DNA of 64,000 bases, from NCBI GenBank assembly GCA_002706335.1, contig PAKZ01000012.1, positions 1-64,000 of the forward strand, given 5' to 3'. Positions 1 through 8,384 of this stretch are shown here, in pieces. The translations under genes and the position numbers were made by a program. The notes below the pieces were generated by a model that saw nothing but the letters and a program-made list of their open reading frames with translations, was not told where the DNA came from and searched no databases. The first letter of the stretch is position 1; each line of letters opens with the position of its first letter. This stretch comes from Ahrensia sp. (GTDB lineage: Bacteria; Pseudomonadota; Alphaproteobacteria; Rhizobiales; Rhizobiaceae).

Positions 1-421
1 GCCCGGGCTCGACCGTCCGTTGCTGCTACCCCGCAGGGAACGGGGCACAAAACGGTCACGCCACCACCGATACACCGCCCTGGTTGCGGAGCCTTGATGC
101 GACGAACCAGCATCGCACCCGTCCTATCCGCGCCACCTCAGCGCGAACACCAGGAACCGTCCCTTTCCCAGGCTGTCGGTTCTAGACCCGGCTTCCAATG
201 AAAGGACACCGTCAGCGTAAGCGATGGCGGAGAGCGGTGGATAAATCTTTCCTAGGTTGCCGGGAAACCGGCGATTTGGCGCGACGGCTATCCAACGCGC
301 CGTCATCCTCGGGCTTGACCCGAGGATGACGACCTTGTTGGGCGGCTCGGCTAATCTCCAGCATCCCGCCCCTCACACTGTATTTGCCGGCCGGTCGGTT
401 ATTCGGATTCCCCCACGATCC
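1..421. other. Left edge, no confident gene
   Basis: No gene is convincing here. On the minus strand an open frame starts at an ATG at 113 and runs off the left edge without a stop for 37 codons, with an AGGAC sequence about 10 bases upstream; it could be the first part of a gene outside the window, but the product is not recognisable. The only clear structure is the palindrome at 301-331, which lies between this frame and the end of the TetR gene at 422. Confidence 0.3.
301..331. repeat. Perfect palindromic intergenic repeat
   Basis: A 13-bp inverted repeat (arms CGTCATCCTCGGG and its complement) encloses the 5-base loop CTTGA. Elements with this core are scattered between genes in many rhizobial and other alphaproteobacterial genomes. 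It sits between the stop of the TetR gene and the left edge and could also act as a transcription terminator, although no long T-tract follows on either strand. Only one copy is present in this window. Confidence 0.7.
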
Positions 422-1078
422 TCACACCAGGCGACGGCCCGGCGCGTAGGGCTGGACGGCGGCGATCACTTCGGTAGCGGCGGCGCGGGCGCGTGCTTCC
501 TGTGTCGCGGCCGAAACCGCATGGCCGCCCAGCAGGATGGCGAGCATGTCGGTTCCGACGAGACGGTCGAGGAAGACGGTGGCGAGGCGGGGGCGCTCCT
601 CCGCGCCGAGGCTTCGGGTTTCTTCCCGATGCGCGAGAAAGGCAGCCATGGCATCGCGATGGGTTCCGATGACCGCCTGCCATGTGCTTTCCGCGAGATC
701 GGGAAAGCGGCCCGTCTCGACCGTGACGGCGCGGAGAAGGGCGACCGTCTCCGCGCCGGCCAGTTGCGTCTGGAACCGGATGGCGCGAGCCTGCAGCGCC
801 TCGGCGAGCGGCAGCGCCTGCCCGGCCCCCCGATCGGCCGGCTCGGCCTCGAGGGCTCGCTCGCAGGTCTCGGCGATCACTGTGCGAAACAGGTCCTCCT
901 TGTCGTCGGCATGGCGGTAGAGCGTCATGATCGACACTTTCGCCGCCGCCGCGATGGCCTCCATCGTGGTTCCCGCGAAGCCATGGGCCATGAATTCCCG
1001 ATGCGCGGCATCAAGGATCGCGGCGCGTTTTCGCGCCATCAGCCTTGCCTTGGGGTGACCCTCAAGCCACTGTTTCAT
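422..1078 (-). CDS. TetR/AcrR-family transcriptional regulator
   Basis: A 218-residue protein with the usual TetR layout: an N-terminal helix-turn-helix at about residues 15-60 (key stretch TTMEAIAAAAKVSIMTLYRH), followed by an all-helical ligand-binding half. The middle and C-terminal part resembles the AefR-like C-terminal domain found in many regulators of efflux or stress genes, which is an inference. The ATG at 1078 overlaps by the four bases ATGA with the end of a leftward open frame from the A-tract region. No obvious target gene lies next to it, so the regulon cannot be guessed. The sequence just upstream contains short inverted repeats (CATAT/ATATG) that might be an operator. Confidence 0.85.
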   Translation of the reverse strand: MKQWLEGHPKARLMARKRAAILDAAHREFMAHGFAGTTMEAIAAAAKVSIMTLYRHADDKEDLFRTVIAETCERALEAEPADRGAGQALPLAEALQARAIRFQTQLAGAETVALLRAVTVETGRFPDLAESTWQAVIGTHRDAMAAFLAHREETRSLGAEERPRLATVFLDRLVGTDMLAILLGGHAVSAATQEARARAAATEVIAAVQPYAPGRRLV

Positions 1079-1213
1079 ATACAGTTTCGCTTACCGTGAT
1101 ATGAGAACCTCTCGAATCGTATCAGCCATACGAGACGATAGGCTTCCTTCTCATAAGCGGTGCGAGAACCCGTCTGCAACAATCGGATAGTGAGAGGCCG
1201 CCCTCTCGACTCG

Positions 1214-1609
1214 AAAAGCGGGGGAAAACGAATTCGCGGCCGGGAGAAAAGCCCGTCGTCAAAAATCCCGGTTCGAAAAATCCGGTTGCGAAAATATCGG
1301 GCGGGCAAAATCCGTGAGATGCCGGAAATCGACCGCGCAAAAAAATCGGCCCCTCGAAAAAATCGGCAGCGACCGATCGCGCCATCTCGAAAAATCGTCA
1401 TGCGAAAAATCCGGACCGCCAAAAATCGGTTCGGCAAAAAATCAGTCAGCTCGAAAAAATCCGCCTCGCGAAAAATCGGCCTCCCCGACAATCCGCCAAG
1501 CGATCAGAAGGAAATCGAAAGCGCCGCCGCGATGAAAAATCAGTTCCGGGAAAAATCTCCGGCCGCGCGAAAATCACCATCCTGGAAAAAACCGCCCGGC
1601 GACGAAAAA
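1214..1609. repeat. Array of A-tracts with 15-19 bp spacing
   Basis: About twenty runs of 3-7 adenines on the plus strand, most inside the motif GAAAAATC followed by G/C-rich sequence, occur from 1214 to 1609. Successive runs start at 1261, 1276, 1291, 1307, 1326, 1339, 1357, 1390, 1405, 1421, 1436, 1454, 1471, then 1535, 1551, 1570, 1586, 1605. Both strands are open. On the plus strand a GTG-initiated frame, 1160-1714 (184 codons), would encode a Lys/Arg-rich protein. On the minus strand a frame down to 1075 has Phe or Ile about every five residues, like a pentapeptide-repeat protein, but it is interrupted by a stop at about 1504 and shifts frame upstream. Which reading, if either, is real is undecided; a decayed pentapeptide-repeat gene or a non-coding DNA element are both possible. 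Confidence 0.7.
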
Positions 1610-1759
1610 CGTCATCGCGAATGCAAGACAGCCGGCCCACTAAACAGGCCGACCGCTCCTAAGAAACAGGCGTGCGGAAAAGTCGCACCCGGCGCCCGAC
1701 CATCGTCTTCCTGATCTCGTCGGTCGCAATCCCGGCTTCGGCTTCAGACAAGCGCCGTC

Positions 1760-2401
1760 TTATGCGCCGGCAGCTTCGAGCCGCGCTTTCAGTGCCGCGA
1801 CTTCCTCTTCCAGGGTCTGCACGCGCTGCTCCAGTTCCGCCATCCGGGACGGCGCGGCTTCGCGAGGCGTGGTGGCGGGCGCGATGTCGGCAATGTCGAC
1901 GTCGCCGGAAAGGAGATGTGCAAAGCGGCTCTCCCGCTGGCCGGGGGCCCGGCCGATCTCCTTCACCAACGCGGGACGCCGGCCGATCAGCATGTCCAGT
2001 TCCTCCCGGACCTCATCGGCGGAACGAAAACTCGTCATGCGTTCGCTGCGGGTCAGCAGTTCGTTGACCGTCTGCGGCCCGCGCAGCAGCAGCAGCGCCA
2101 GCAGCGCAGATTGAGGAATCGTCAGGACAAATGTGGCGCTCGCCGCCTGCTCGTACCGTTCCACGCGCGAACCGGAGGCCCGCCGGACCAGCTTTTGCTG
2201 CTCGAGCGACTGAAGCGTCCGCTGGATGTCGGCGGGATCGAGCGCCATGACAGGCTCGCGCGACGCCTTCTGGTTGGCAGCCGCCTGCAAGGCATTGAAG
2301 GTCAGCGGATAGACATCAGGCGTCAGCCGCTGCTTTTCGATCAGGCAACCGAGGACGCGCGCCTCGGCGGGATTCAGATGGGGAAGAGGGTTCTGGCTCA
2401 T
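1760..2401 (-). CDS. YceH-family protein (DUF480)
   Basis: A 213-residue cytoplasmic protein. The N-terminal two thirds match the YceH/DUF480 family, which folds as two winged-helix domains; the characteristic opening LNPAEARVLGCLIEKQ and the stretch YPLTFNALQAAANQKASREP are visible at about residues 9-50. The last 35 residues (RMAELEQRVQTLEEEVAALK region) form a predicted coiled coil, usual for the family. The molecular role is unknown; the fold suggests DNA binding or a protein-protein interaction. It is transcribed leftward and stands alone downstream of the sdh operon, with about 100 bases to sdhB. Confidence 0.9.
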   Translation of the reverse strand: MSQNPLPHLNPAEARVLGCLIEKQRLTPDVYPLTFNALQAAANQKASREPVMALDPADIQRTLQSLEQQKLVRRASGSRVERYEQAASATFVLTIPQSALLALLLLRGPQTVNELLTRSERMTSFRSADEVREELDMLIGRRPALVKEIGRAPGQRESRFAHLLSGDVDIADIAPATTPREAAPSRMAELEQRVQTLEEEVAALKARLEAAGA

Positions 2402-2500
2402 CCGATGATGATTAGCCGAAATCTGTGCTCTGCCGCTAGGCGGTTCAGGCCGTTATTCCCAGGCAGGCAAAGCACAACATGCAAGCCCCGATCGCCCCGG

Positions 2501-3280
2501 TCACCCCCGCCGCTCGACCATCATCTTCTTGATTTCGGCGATCGCCTTGGCCGGGTTCAGACCCTTCGGGCAAGCCTGGGTGCAGTTCATGATCGTATGG
2601 CAGCGATAGAGCCGGAACGGGTCTTCGAGATTGTCGAGCCGCTCGCCGGTCGCCTCGTCGCGTGAATCGATCAGCCAGCGATAAGCCTGAAGCAAAGCGG
2701 CGGGGCCGAGATAGCGGTCGCCGTTCCACCAGTAGGACGGGCACGACGTCGAGCAGCAGGCGCAAAGAATGCACTCGTAAAGGCCGTCGAGCTTGGCCCG
2801 GTCCTCGTGCGACTGGCGCCATTCCTTTTCCGGCGCGGGCGTCTTGGTTTCCAGCCACGGCTCGATCGAGGCGTGCTGGGCGTAGAACTGGGTGAGGTCC
2901 GGCACGAGGTCCTTGACCACCGGCATGTGCGGCAGCGGATAGACCTTGATGGCGCCCTCGATCTCGTCCGACCCCTTGGTGCAGGCGAGCGTGTTGGTGC
3001 CGTCGATATTCATCGCGCAGGAGCCGCAAATGCCTTCGCGGCAGGAGCGGCGCAGCGTCAGCGTCGGGTCGATCTTGTTCTTGATGTAGAGAAGACCGTC
3101 GAGCACCATCGGGCCGCAATCGTCCATGTCGACATAATAGGTGTCGATGGACGGGTTCTTCCCGTCATCCGGGCTCCAGCGATAGATCCGGTATTCGCGC
3201 AGATTGGTCGCGCCGTCCGGCTTAGGCCAGGTCTTGCCCTTGGAGATCTTGGAGTTCTTGGGGAGTGCGAGTTCAACCAT
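2501..3280 (-). CDS. sdhB: Succinate dehydrogenase iron-sulfur subunit
   Basis: This is the 259-residue iron-sulfur subunit of complex II; it passes electrons from the SdhA flavin to ubiquinone at the inner face of the cytoplasmic membrane. The three cluster motifs are intact: CREGICGSC plus a distal Cys for [2Fe-2S] (around residue 75-90), [12 protein letters not shown] for [4Fe-4S] and [12 protein letters not shown] for [3Fe-4S] in the C-terminal half. The length is normal. It is the last gene of the sdhC-sdhD-sdhA-DUF3052-sdhB operon, 16 bases after the DUF3052 gene, with no strong terminator visible behind it. Confidence 0.98.
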   Translation of the reverse strand: MVELALPKNSKISKGKTWPKPDGATNLREYRIYRWSPDDGKNPSIDTYYVDMDDCGPMVLDGLLYIKNKIDPTLTLRRSCREGICGSCAMNIDGTNTLACTKGSDEIEGAIKVYPLPHMPVVKDLVPDLTQFYAQHASIEPWLETKTPAPEKEWRQSHEDRAKLDGLYECILCACCSTSCPSYWWNGDRYLGPAALLQAYRWLIDSRDEATGERLDNLEDPFRLYRCHTIMNCTQACPKGLNPAKAIAEIKKMMVERRG

Positions 3281-3296
3281 TTCTATCGGCTCCGCA

Positions 3297-3734
3297 TCAA
3301 TGCGTTCTCAGTTCCTTGCGGACGACGAGCTTCAGCCCGCTCCAGATTTCGGTGACGGCGCAGACCTTCACGTCGACCAGACCCGAAGGCAGCAGCGCCT
3401 CGCGGATACCGTCCTCGGTGATGTCGGTCGGCACTTTCGACGATTTCTTCGGCCACGAGACCCAGACCATGCCGTCGGGCATGATCCGGTCGCGCAACGT
3501 ATCGGCATGGTCCGCCAGATCGGATTTCTCGACCGTGAAGGCATGCACGAAATCGTAATGACCCCGCACCGGCAGCGCGTTCCAGCCGATCCTTTCGCAG
3601 GAGGCGAAATCGCGCGCCTGCGCCAAATCGGCAACCTCGTCGGGCAGGCCGACGAAGAGCGCGGCATGGCCGTCCTTCATGCCGAGCTTGTCGGCGACGG
3701 GCTTGCCCGAATATCCGGCTGCCGCCAGCGCCAT
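3297..3734 (-). CDS. DUF3052-family protein inside sdh operon
   Basis: A 145-residue soluble protein resembling the DUF3052 family, of unknown function. Recognisable features are the N-terminal [15 protein letters not shown] segment and the C-terminal half with [20 protein letters not shown]. It begins 2 bases after the sdhA stop and ends 16 bases before sdhB, so it must be cotranscribed and is probably translationally coupled with complex II. This suggests, without proving, a connection with complex II assembly or respiration. No signal peptide or membrane segment is seen. Confidence 0.8.
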   Translation of the reverse strand: MALAAAGYSGKPVADKLGMKDGHAALFVGLPDEVADLAQARDFASCERIGWNALPVRGHYDFVHAFTVEKSDLADHADTLRDRIMPDGMVWVSWPKKSSKVPTDITEDGIREALLPSGLVDVKVCAVTEIWSGLKLVVRKELRTH

Positions 3735-3736
3735 CG

Positions 3737-5572
3737 TCAGTACACCCGCGCCTTCGGCTCGATCTTCGCCGGATCGATGCCGTCCGCCAGAAGGTCGGTG
3801 TGGACGGGGCGGTAGTCGAGCGTGACCTTGCCGGCCTCGTCGACCCAGGCCAGCGTGTGCTTGCGCCAGTTCTCGTCGTCACGGCCGGCGAACTTGCCCT
3901 CGGCATAGTCCTCGCGGGCATGCGAGCCGCGGCTTTCCTTGCGCGCCTCGGCTCCGTAGACCGTGGTGATGGCGCAGGCCATCAGGTTTTCCAGCTCCAG
4001 CGTCTCGACGAGATCGGAGTTCCAGATCATCGACCGGTCGGTGACCTTGAGATCGGACAGTTCGCCCCAGATCTCCGAGATGCGCTGGCAGCCCTGTTCG
4101 AGCGATTCCTGGGTGCGGAAGACGGCGGCGTCTTCCTGCATGGCGCGCTGCATCTTCTCGCGCAGCACCGCCGTCGGCGTCGAGCCGGAGGCGTGGCGCA
4201 GCCGGTCGAAACGCTCCATGATCTTGTCGCAGGCAGCCTCGTTGACCTCGGGGATCGCCGCCTCGCGGTCGATCACCTCGCCGGCGCGGATCGCCGCGGC
4301 GCGTCCGAAGACGACCAGGTCGATCAGCGAGTTGGAGCCGAGCCGGTTGGCGCCGTGAACGGAGGCGCAGCCCGCCTCGCCGACGGCCATTAGGCCGGGC
4401 GCAACCGCATCCGGGCCGCCATTGGCGGGATTGAGCACCTCGCCCCAATAATTCGTCGGGATGCCGCCCATGTTGTAATGGACCGTCGGCAGGACCGGGA
4501 TCGGCTCCTTGGTCACGTCGACGCCGGCGAAGATCTTCGCGGATTCGGAGATGCCGGGCAGGCGTTCATGCAACACGGCCGGATCGAGATGGTCGAGATG
4601 CAGGAAGATGTGGTCCTTGTCCTTGCCGACGCCGCGTCCCTCGCGGATCTCCATCGTCATGCAGCGCGAGACGACGTCGCGCGAGGCGAGGTCCTTGGCC
4701 GACGGGGCGTAGCGTTCCATGAAGCGCTCGCCCTCGGAATTGACGAGATAGCCGCCCTCGCCGCGCGCGCCCTCGGTGATCAGGCAGCCCGCGCCATAGA
4801 TGCCGGTCGGGTGGAACTGCACGAATTCCATGTCCTGCAGAGGCAGGCCCGCGCGGGCGATCATGCCGTTGCCGTCGCCGGTGCAGGTATGCGCCGAGGT
4901 GGCGGAGAAATAGGCGCGGCTATAGCCGCCCGTCGCCAGCACGACCATCTTGGCCGAGAAGCGGTGGATCTTGCCGTCGTCGAGGTTCCACGCGACGACG
5001 CCGGTGCACACGCCGTCATCGGACATGATCAGGTCGAGCGCGAAATACTCGACGAAAAACTGCGCCTTGTTGCGCACCGACTGGCCGTAGAGCGTATGCA
5101 GGATGGCGTGGCCGGTGCGGTCCGCGGCGGCGCAGGTGCGCTGCACGGGCGGGCCGTCGCCGTAATTCTGCATGTGGCCGCCGAAGGGCCGCTGGTAGAT
5201 CTTGCCGTCCTCGGTGCGGCTGAACGGAACGCCGTAATGCTCCAGTTCGTAGACCGCCTTCGGCGCTTCCATGGCGAGATACTGCATGGCGTCGACATCG
5301 CCGAGCCAGTCGGAGCCCTTGACGGTGTCGTACATGTGCCACTGCCAGCAGTCGGGCGTCATGTTTGTCAGCGAGGCGGCGATACCGCCCTGCGCCGCGA
5401 CCGTGTGCGAGCGCGTCGGGAAAACCTTGGTAATGCAGGCGGTGCGAAGGCCCTGTTCGGCCATGCCGAGCGTGGCGCGCAGGCCCGCGCCGCCGGCGCC
5501 GACGACGACCACGTCGAACTTGTGGTCCTCGTATGTGTAGGCCGAACCGGCCTTGGAAGCGTCAGTGTTCAT
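3737..5572 (-). CDS. sdhA: Succinate dehydrogenase flavoprotein subunit
   Basis: The 611-residue catalytic subunit of complex II, oxidising succinate to fumarate with covalently bound FAD. The Rossmann dinucleotide motif [11 protein letters not shown] is near residue 25, and the flavin-linking histidine is in [10 protein letters not shown] near residue 55. Substrate-site segments [13 protein letters not shown] and [10 protein letters not shown] follow in the expected order. The length is typical. It lies between sdhD (47-base gap) and the DUF3052 gene (2-base gap) in the leftward operon driven from about 6.47 kb. Confidence 0.99.
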   Translation of the reverse strand: MNTDASKAGSAYTYEDHKFDVVVVGAGGAGLRATLGMAEQGLRTACITKVFPTRSHTVAAQGGIAASLTNMTPDCWQWHMYDTVKGSDWLGDVDAMQYLAMEAPKAVYELEHYGVPFSRTEDGKIYQRPFGGHMQNYGDGPPVQRTCAAADRTGHAILHTLYGQSVRNKAQFFVEYFALDLIMSDDGVCTGVVAWNLDDGKIHRFSAKMVVLATGGYSRAYFSATSAHTCTGDGNGMIARAGLPLQDMEFVQFHPTGIYGAGCLITEGARGEGGYLVNSEGERFMERYAPSAKDLASRDVVSRCMTMEIREGRGVGKDKDHIFLHLDHLDPAVLHERLPGISESAKIFAGVDVTKEPIPVLPTVHYNMGGIPTNYWGEVLNPANGGPDAVAPGLMAVGEAGCASVHGANRLGSNSLIDLVVFGRAAAIRAGEVIDREAAIPEVNEAACDKIMERFDRLRHASGSTPTAVLREKMQRAMQEDAAVFRTQESLEQGCQRISEIWGELSDLKVTDRSMIWNSDLVETLELENLMACAITTVYGAEARKESRGSHAREDYAEGKFAGRDDENWRKHTLAWVDEAGKVTLDYRPVHTDLLADGIDPAKIEPKARVY

Positions 5573-5619
5573 TCCGTATCGTTCCCTGGAGCCGCTTTTC
5601 CGGGTTCGCCTCGGCTGGA

Positions 5620-6000
5620 TCAGCCGGCGAAACCCAGTTTCAGGATGGCGAAGACGCTGAGCGCGCCGACCGCGAAGGTGAAGAAGACATTGAGCAGAAG
5701 CGCCGCGAGCTTGGCGGTCTCGCCATGCACATAGTCCTCGATGACGACCTGCATGCCGAGCTTGGCGTGATAGAGGCCGGAGACGACGACGAGCAGCAGG
5801 ATAACCGCGACCAGCGGATGGCCGAGCGTGGCGCGACCCTCGTCATAGGTGCCGCCGATGCAGGACGCGAGGATCCACACGAAGGCGATCATCAGCGGCA
5901 CATTGGCGACCGCGGTGACGCGCTGGCGCCAGAAGTGGTCGGTGCCCTCCTTGGCGGAACCGAGACCGGCGGCGCGCTTGTAGGATGTCAGGATGGACAT
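5620..6000 (-). CDS. sdhD: Succinate dehydrogenase membrane anchor subunit
   Basis: A 126-residue integral membrane protein with three predicted transmembrane helices, at about residues 30-50, 58-78 and 95-118. The sequence [18 protein letters not shown] between helices 2 and 3 is the family signature and carries the candidate heme-b ligand histidine. With SdhC it anchors SdhAB in the membrane and forms the quinone site. It starts 13 bases after the sdhC stop and precedes sdhA in the operon. Confidence 0.95.
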   Translation of the reverse strand: MSILTSYKRAAGLGSAKEGTDHFWRQRVTAVANVPLMIAFVWILASCIGGTYDEGRATLGHPLVAVILLLVVVSGLYHAKLGMQVVIEDYVHGETAKLAALLLNVFFTFAVGALSVFAILKLGFAG

Positions 6001-6013
6001 GGCGTTTCTCCCT

Positions 6014-6415
6014 TCAGCCCGCGATCGCGGCGATGATCCAGATAACGAGCGTCAGCGCCACGGATGCGGTGATCGTCGCATAGGCGAGCTTCGTCGCGGT
6101 GTTCTTCTCGAACAGATAGCCGAGATCCCAGGCGAAATGGCGCAGCCCGCCAAGCATGTGGTGTATCAGCGCCCAAGTGTAGCCGAACAGGACGAGCACG
6201 CCGAACCATGAGCCGAAGAAGCCGTTGACCGTGGCGAAATAATCCGGCCCGCTCGCGGCCGCGATCAGCCACCAGGCAACAAGGATGGTCCCGACATAGA
6301 GCGCCACACCTGTGATCCGGTGGACGATCGACATCATCATGGTCGGGATCGGCTTGTAGATTTGAAGATGCGGCGAAAGCGGACGATCGCTCTTGGCAGG
6401 ACTGGAAGCGCTCAC
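6014..6415 (-). CDS. sdhC: Succinate dehydrogenase cytochrome b556 subunit
   Basis: Cytochrome b subunit of complex II, 133 residues from the GTG at 6415. This start is preferred over an upstream ATG at 6463 because AAAGAGGAG lies about ten bases in front of the GTG and because the promoter at 6467-6495 would put transcription initiation at about the upstream ATG. The family signature [12 protein letters not shown] opens the protein, SIVHRITG begins the first of three membrane helices, and [15 protein letters not shown] carries the heme-ligand region. It is the first gene of the sdh operon. Confidence 0.95.
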   Translation of the reverse strand: MSASSPAKSDRPLSPHLQIYKPIPTMMMSIVHRITGVALYVGTILVAWWLIAAASGPDYFATVNGFFGSWFGVLVLFGYTWALIHHMLGGLRHFAWDLGYLFEKNTATKLAYATITASVALTLVIWIIAAIAG

Positions 6416-6466
6416 GACTGGCTGCTCCTCTTTATATGTGGGCCGGCGCAGGAATTTCTGCACCTG

Positions 6467-6495
6467 TTAATAGGGCGGCTTTCGCGCTGCGTCAA
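6467..6495 (-). promoter_or_regulatory. Probable sigma-70 promoter of the sdh operon
   Basis: Read leftward, TTGACG (6495-6490) is followed after exactly 17 bases by TATTAA (6472-6467), close to the housekeeping consensus. The predicted transcript would start near 6460 and leave about 45 bases of leader before the sdhC GTG. The assignment is by eye, but the match and its place agree with the chosen sdhC start. Confidence 0.6.
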
Positions 6496-6636
6496 AGCAT
6501 CGCGCTGCCGCGCGCTTCATCCCTTAGTGGGTTTCTATTGCGATGCAACAGCCGCCGCACGATTCAATCGATTGGATAAGTCCCGCGCCTGAAAAAACCA
6601 TGAAGATGCGGGTCAAACCCCTGTTTCGAAAAGGAA

Positions 6637-6653
6637 AGCGGCGAAACGCCGCT
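6637..6653 (-). terminator. Hairpin at end of small lipoprotein gene
   Basis: A perfect 7-bp stem AGCGGCG / CGCCGCT with loop AAA overlaps the stop codon of the lipoprotein gene. Reading leftward it is followed by TTCCTTTTCG, a weak T-rich tract, so it is a plausible intrinsic terminator. Confidence 0.5.
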
Positions 6654-6969
6654 ACCGCCGGCACTCGACCGGCTTTTGGCCGGAGACGAACCAGGTGGCG
6701 TTGCGCCCTTCGAGAATCAGCGCGTAGATCCCCTCGGAATAGCGGGTCGACTGGCCGGGCGGACTGGCCGGCAGGTCGGCGTTGAAGCCACGGCTGTCGG
6801 ATGCGTTGAGCATCGAACCTCCGCCCTGCAGCGTCAGCGTCACATTATCGGAGCACCGCCATGTGGAATTGCGCATGCCCGCACCGGAGAACCCGTCATA
6901 GCCGATGGACTGACAACCGGCGAGCGCGCCGATGAGGACGAGGGGAAAAGCGAAACGGAGAACTGTCAT
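6652..6969 (-). CDS. MliC-like small lipoprotein
   Basis: A 105-residue lipoprotein. The signal peptide ends in the lipobox LAGC, with the lipidated Cys at residue 19. The mature part has two further cysteines (WRC near residue 38 and VEC near the end) and the pattern RYSEGIYALILEGRNATW, which resembles the C-lysozyme inhibitor MliC fold, where the two Cys form a disulfide and the domain blocks lysozyme in the periplasm. The similarity is modest, so the inhibitor role is an inference. It is a single leftward gene between the sdh promoter region and the first GGDEF gene. Confidence 0.65.
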   Translation of the reverse strand: MTVLRFAFPLVLIGALAGCQSIGYDGFSGAGMRNSTWRCSDNVTLTLQGGGSMLNASDSRGFNADLPASPPGQSTRYSEGIYALILEGRNATWFVSGQKPVECRR

Positions 6970-7029
6970 GATTCGGTGATAGTCGCGCCGAATGTGGCGG
7001 GCAAGCGCCGATAGCGGACTGCGATGAAA

Positions 7030-8202
7030 TCAAGCCACGGCGGCGGAATGAAGATCGCTTTCGCCCTGGACGCAGACCCGGTTGCGGCCGCCGCGCTTGG
7101 CGCGATAGAGCGCCCTGTCGGCCAGATGGGCGCTATCGGCGATCGGCCGCGAGGCAGGCCATGCGGCGACGCCGAAACTGGCGGTAACGGCCACATCCGT
7201 GATGCCGTCATGACGCTGCGTCTCGAAACCGGCGCGTACCGTTTCCGCGAACAGCCGCGCCATCGCCACGTCGGCGCCGGGCATCACGACCATGAATTCC
7301 TCGCCGCCCCAGCGCACGATAAAATCGCCCTCGCGCGCCGCGCAGGTCAGGATGCGCGCGAACTGGGTGATCACGCGGTCTCCGGCCTCGTGGCCATATT
7401 GGTCGTTGATCTTCTTGAAGCGGTCGATATCCGCCAGCACGATGGCATGGGCGGCGGTCCCCGGCATCTCGGTCGGCAGAGCCGCGACGCGGGCGTCCAG
7501 CCCGCGCCGGTTCAACGCGCCGGTCAGCGGGTCGGTCCAGCTTGTCCTGGTCAGATTGGAGACGATTTCCATGCCGAACATGACGAAGAGAATACCGGCC
7601 AGCGCGAGCGCGGCGATGGACAAGGCGAAATACAGCGACAGGGCCGCGATGGAATCGGCATAATTGGCTTCGGTCAGGGTCTGATGCTCGTACCAGAGCA
7701 CGACCAGCGTGCGAAGTATCATATGGAAGGAGTAGATCAGCACGATAGCTTGCAGGATGCGGTCGACCAGCCGGCGCATATCGCGACGCAGTTCGATTGC
7801 CGCATAGCCCAACATGACGGCAGCACCCGCATTCATGACCATTGTGCGTATGACGATGTCTTCCTGTACGAATTTAAACCATGACAGAGCCAGCAGGATT
7901 ACCGCGGACTGTGCAGTCAGAGCCCGCCACGGAACACCGCCTCGATAGAAGGTAAAAAGCCCGGCGCAAAAGGTGACGGATGTCGCCACATAAAGCGGAT
8001 TGATAACATAGATCGCGACGACGGGATCCATCGCATTGCGCAGAAAGTCGCCCATCATCGCGCAGGCGCCCAGAAAATAGGACAGCGAGAACAATCGCAG
8101 GGCGCGAATGTAGCGCGCATAGTGCCAAAGCAGCGCGAAACCCAGGGAAAAGACCAGGAAAATAAGAGGACTTATCAATTGAAAATATGATTGTCCGAAC
8201 AT
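7030..8202 (-). CDS. Membrane diguanylate cyclase, GGDEF paralogue 1
   Basis: A 390-residue protein with six or seven predicted membrane helices in residues 8-212, then a GGDEF domain from about residue 220 (DPLTGALNRRG). The active-site motif is GGEEF at 299-303, which permits c-di-GMP synthesis, and the RxxD inhibitory site REGD lies exactly five residues before it (290-293), so product inhibition is expected. The membrane half resembles no well-named sensor. Three more paralogues follow within 5 kb. The shared promoter motif lies at 8255-8284. Confidence 0.93.
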   Translation of the reverse strand: MFGQSYFQLISPLIFLVFSLGFALLWHYARYIRALRLFSLSYFLGACAMMGDFLRNAMDPVVAIYVINPLYVATSVTFCAGLFTFYRGGVPWRALTAQSAVILLALSWFKFVQEDIVIRTMVMNAGAAVMLGYAAIELRRDMRRLVDRILQAIVLIYSFHMILRTLVVLWYEHQTLTEANYADSIAALSLYFALSIAALALAGILFVMFGMEIVSNLTRTSWTDPLTGALNRRGLDARVAALPTEMPGTAAHAIVLADIDRFKKINDQYGHEAGDRVITQFARILTCAAREGDFIVRWGGEEFMVVMPGADVAMARLFAETVRAGFETQRHDGITDVAVTASFGVAAWPASRPIADSAHLADRALYRAKRGGRNRVCVQGESDLHSAAVA

Positions 8203-8254
8203 TCACCCGTTCCATATCACCGGAAATTCCGGCCGGCGTCCCAATGGCGATGAC

Positions 8255-8284
8255 AATAGAGACCTCGGCTTGAAATCCAGTTAA
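8255..8284 (-). promoter_or_regulatory. Shared GGDEF-gene promoter motif, copy 1
   Basis: Read leftward: TTAAC, 7 bases, CAAGC, 7 bases, TCTATT. The last element, the candidate -10, ends 52 bases before the start codon at 8202. The same elements with identical internal spacing precede the other three GGDEF genes. Confidence 0.5.
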
Positions 8285-8384
8285 TTGCCCCGCAAATTTT
8301 TCAGTTTGAAAATCCGGCCTCGTTACGCCTCCGGCGGTTTGTGCTCGGCTTTCCTCGCGCACCACGCCGGTCTAAAGCGTTTAC

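Noticed and set aside
1-120. Riboswitch or RNase P RNA at the left edge
   Set aside because: The GC-rich segment lacks the signature blocks of cobalamin, glycine, SAM-II and RNase P RNAs that I checked by eye.
257-1099. Long plus-strand frame of 280 codons opposite the TetR gene
   Set aside because: It is the complement of a convincing TetR coding sequence and has Arg/Gly/His-rich composition typical of antisense frames in GC-rich DNA.
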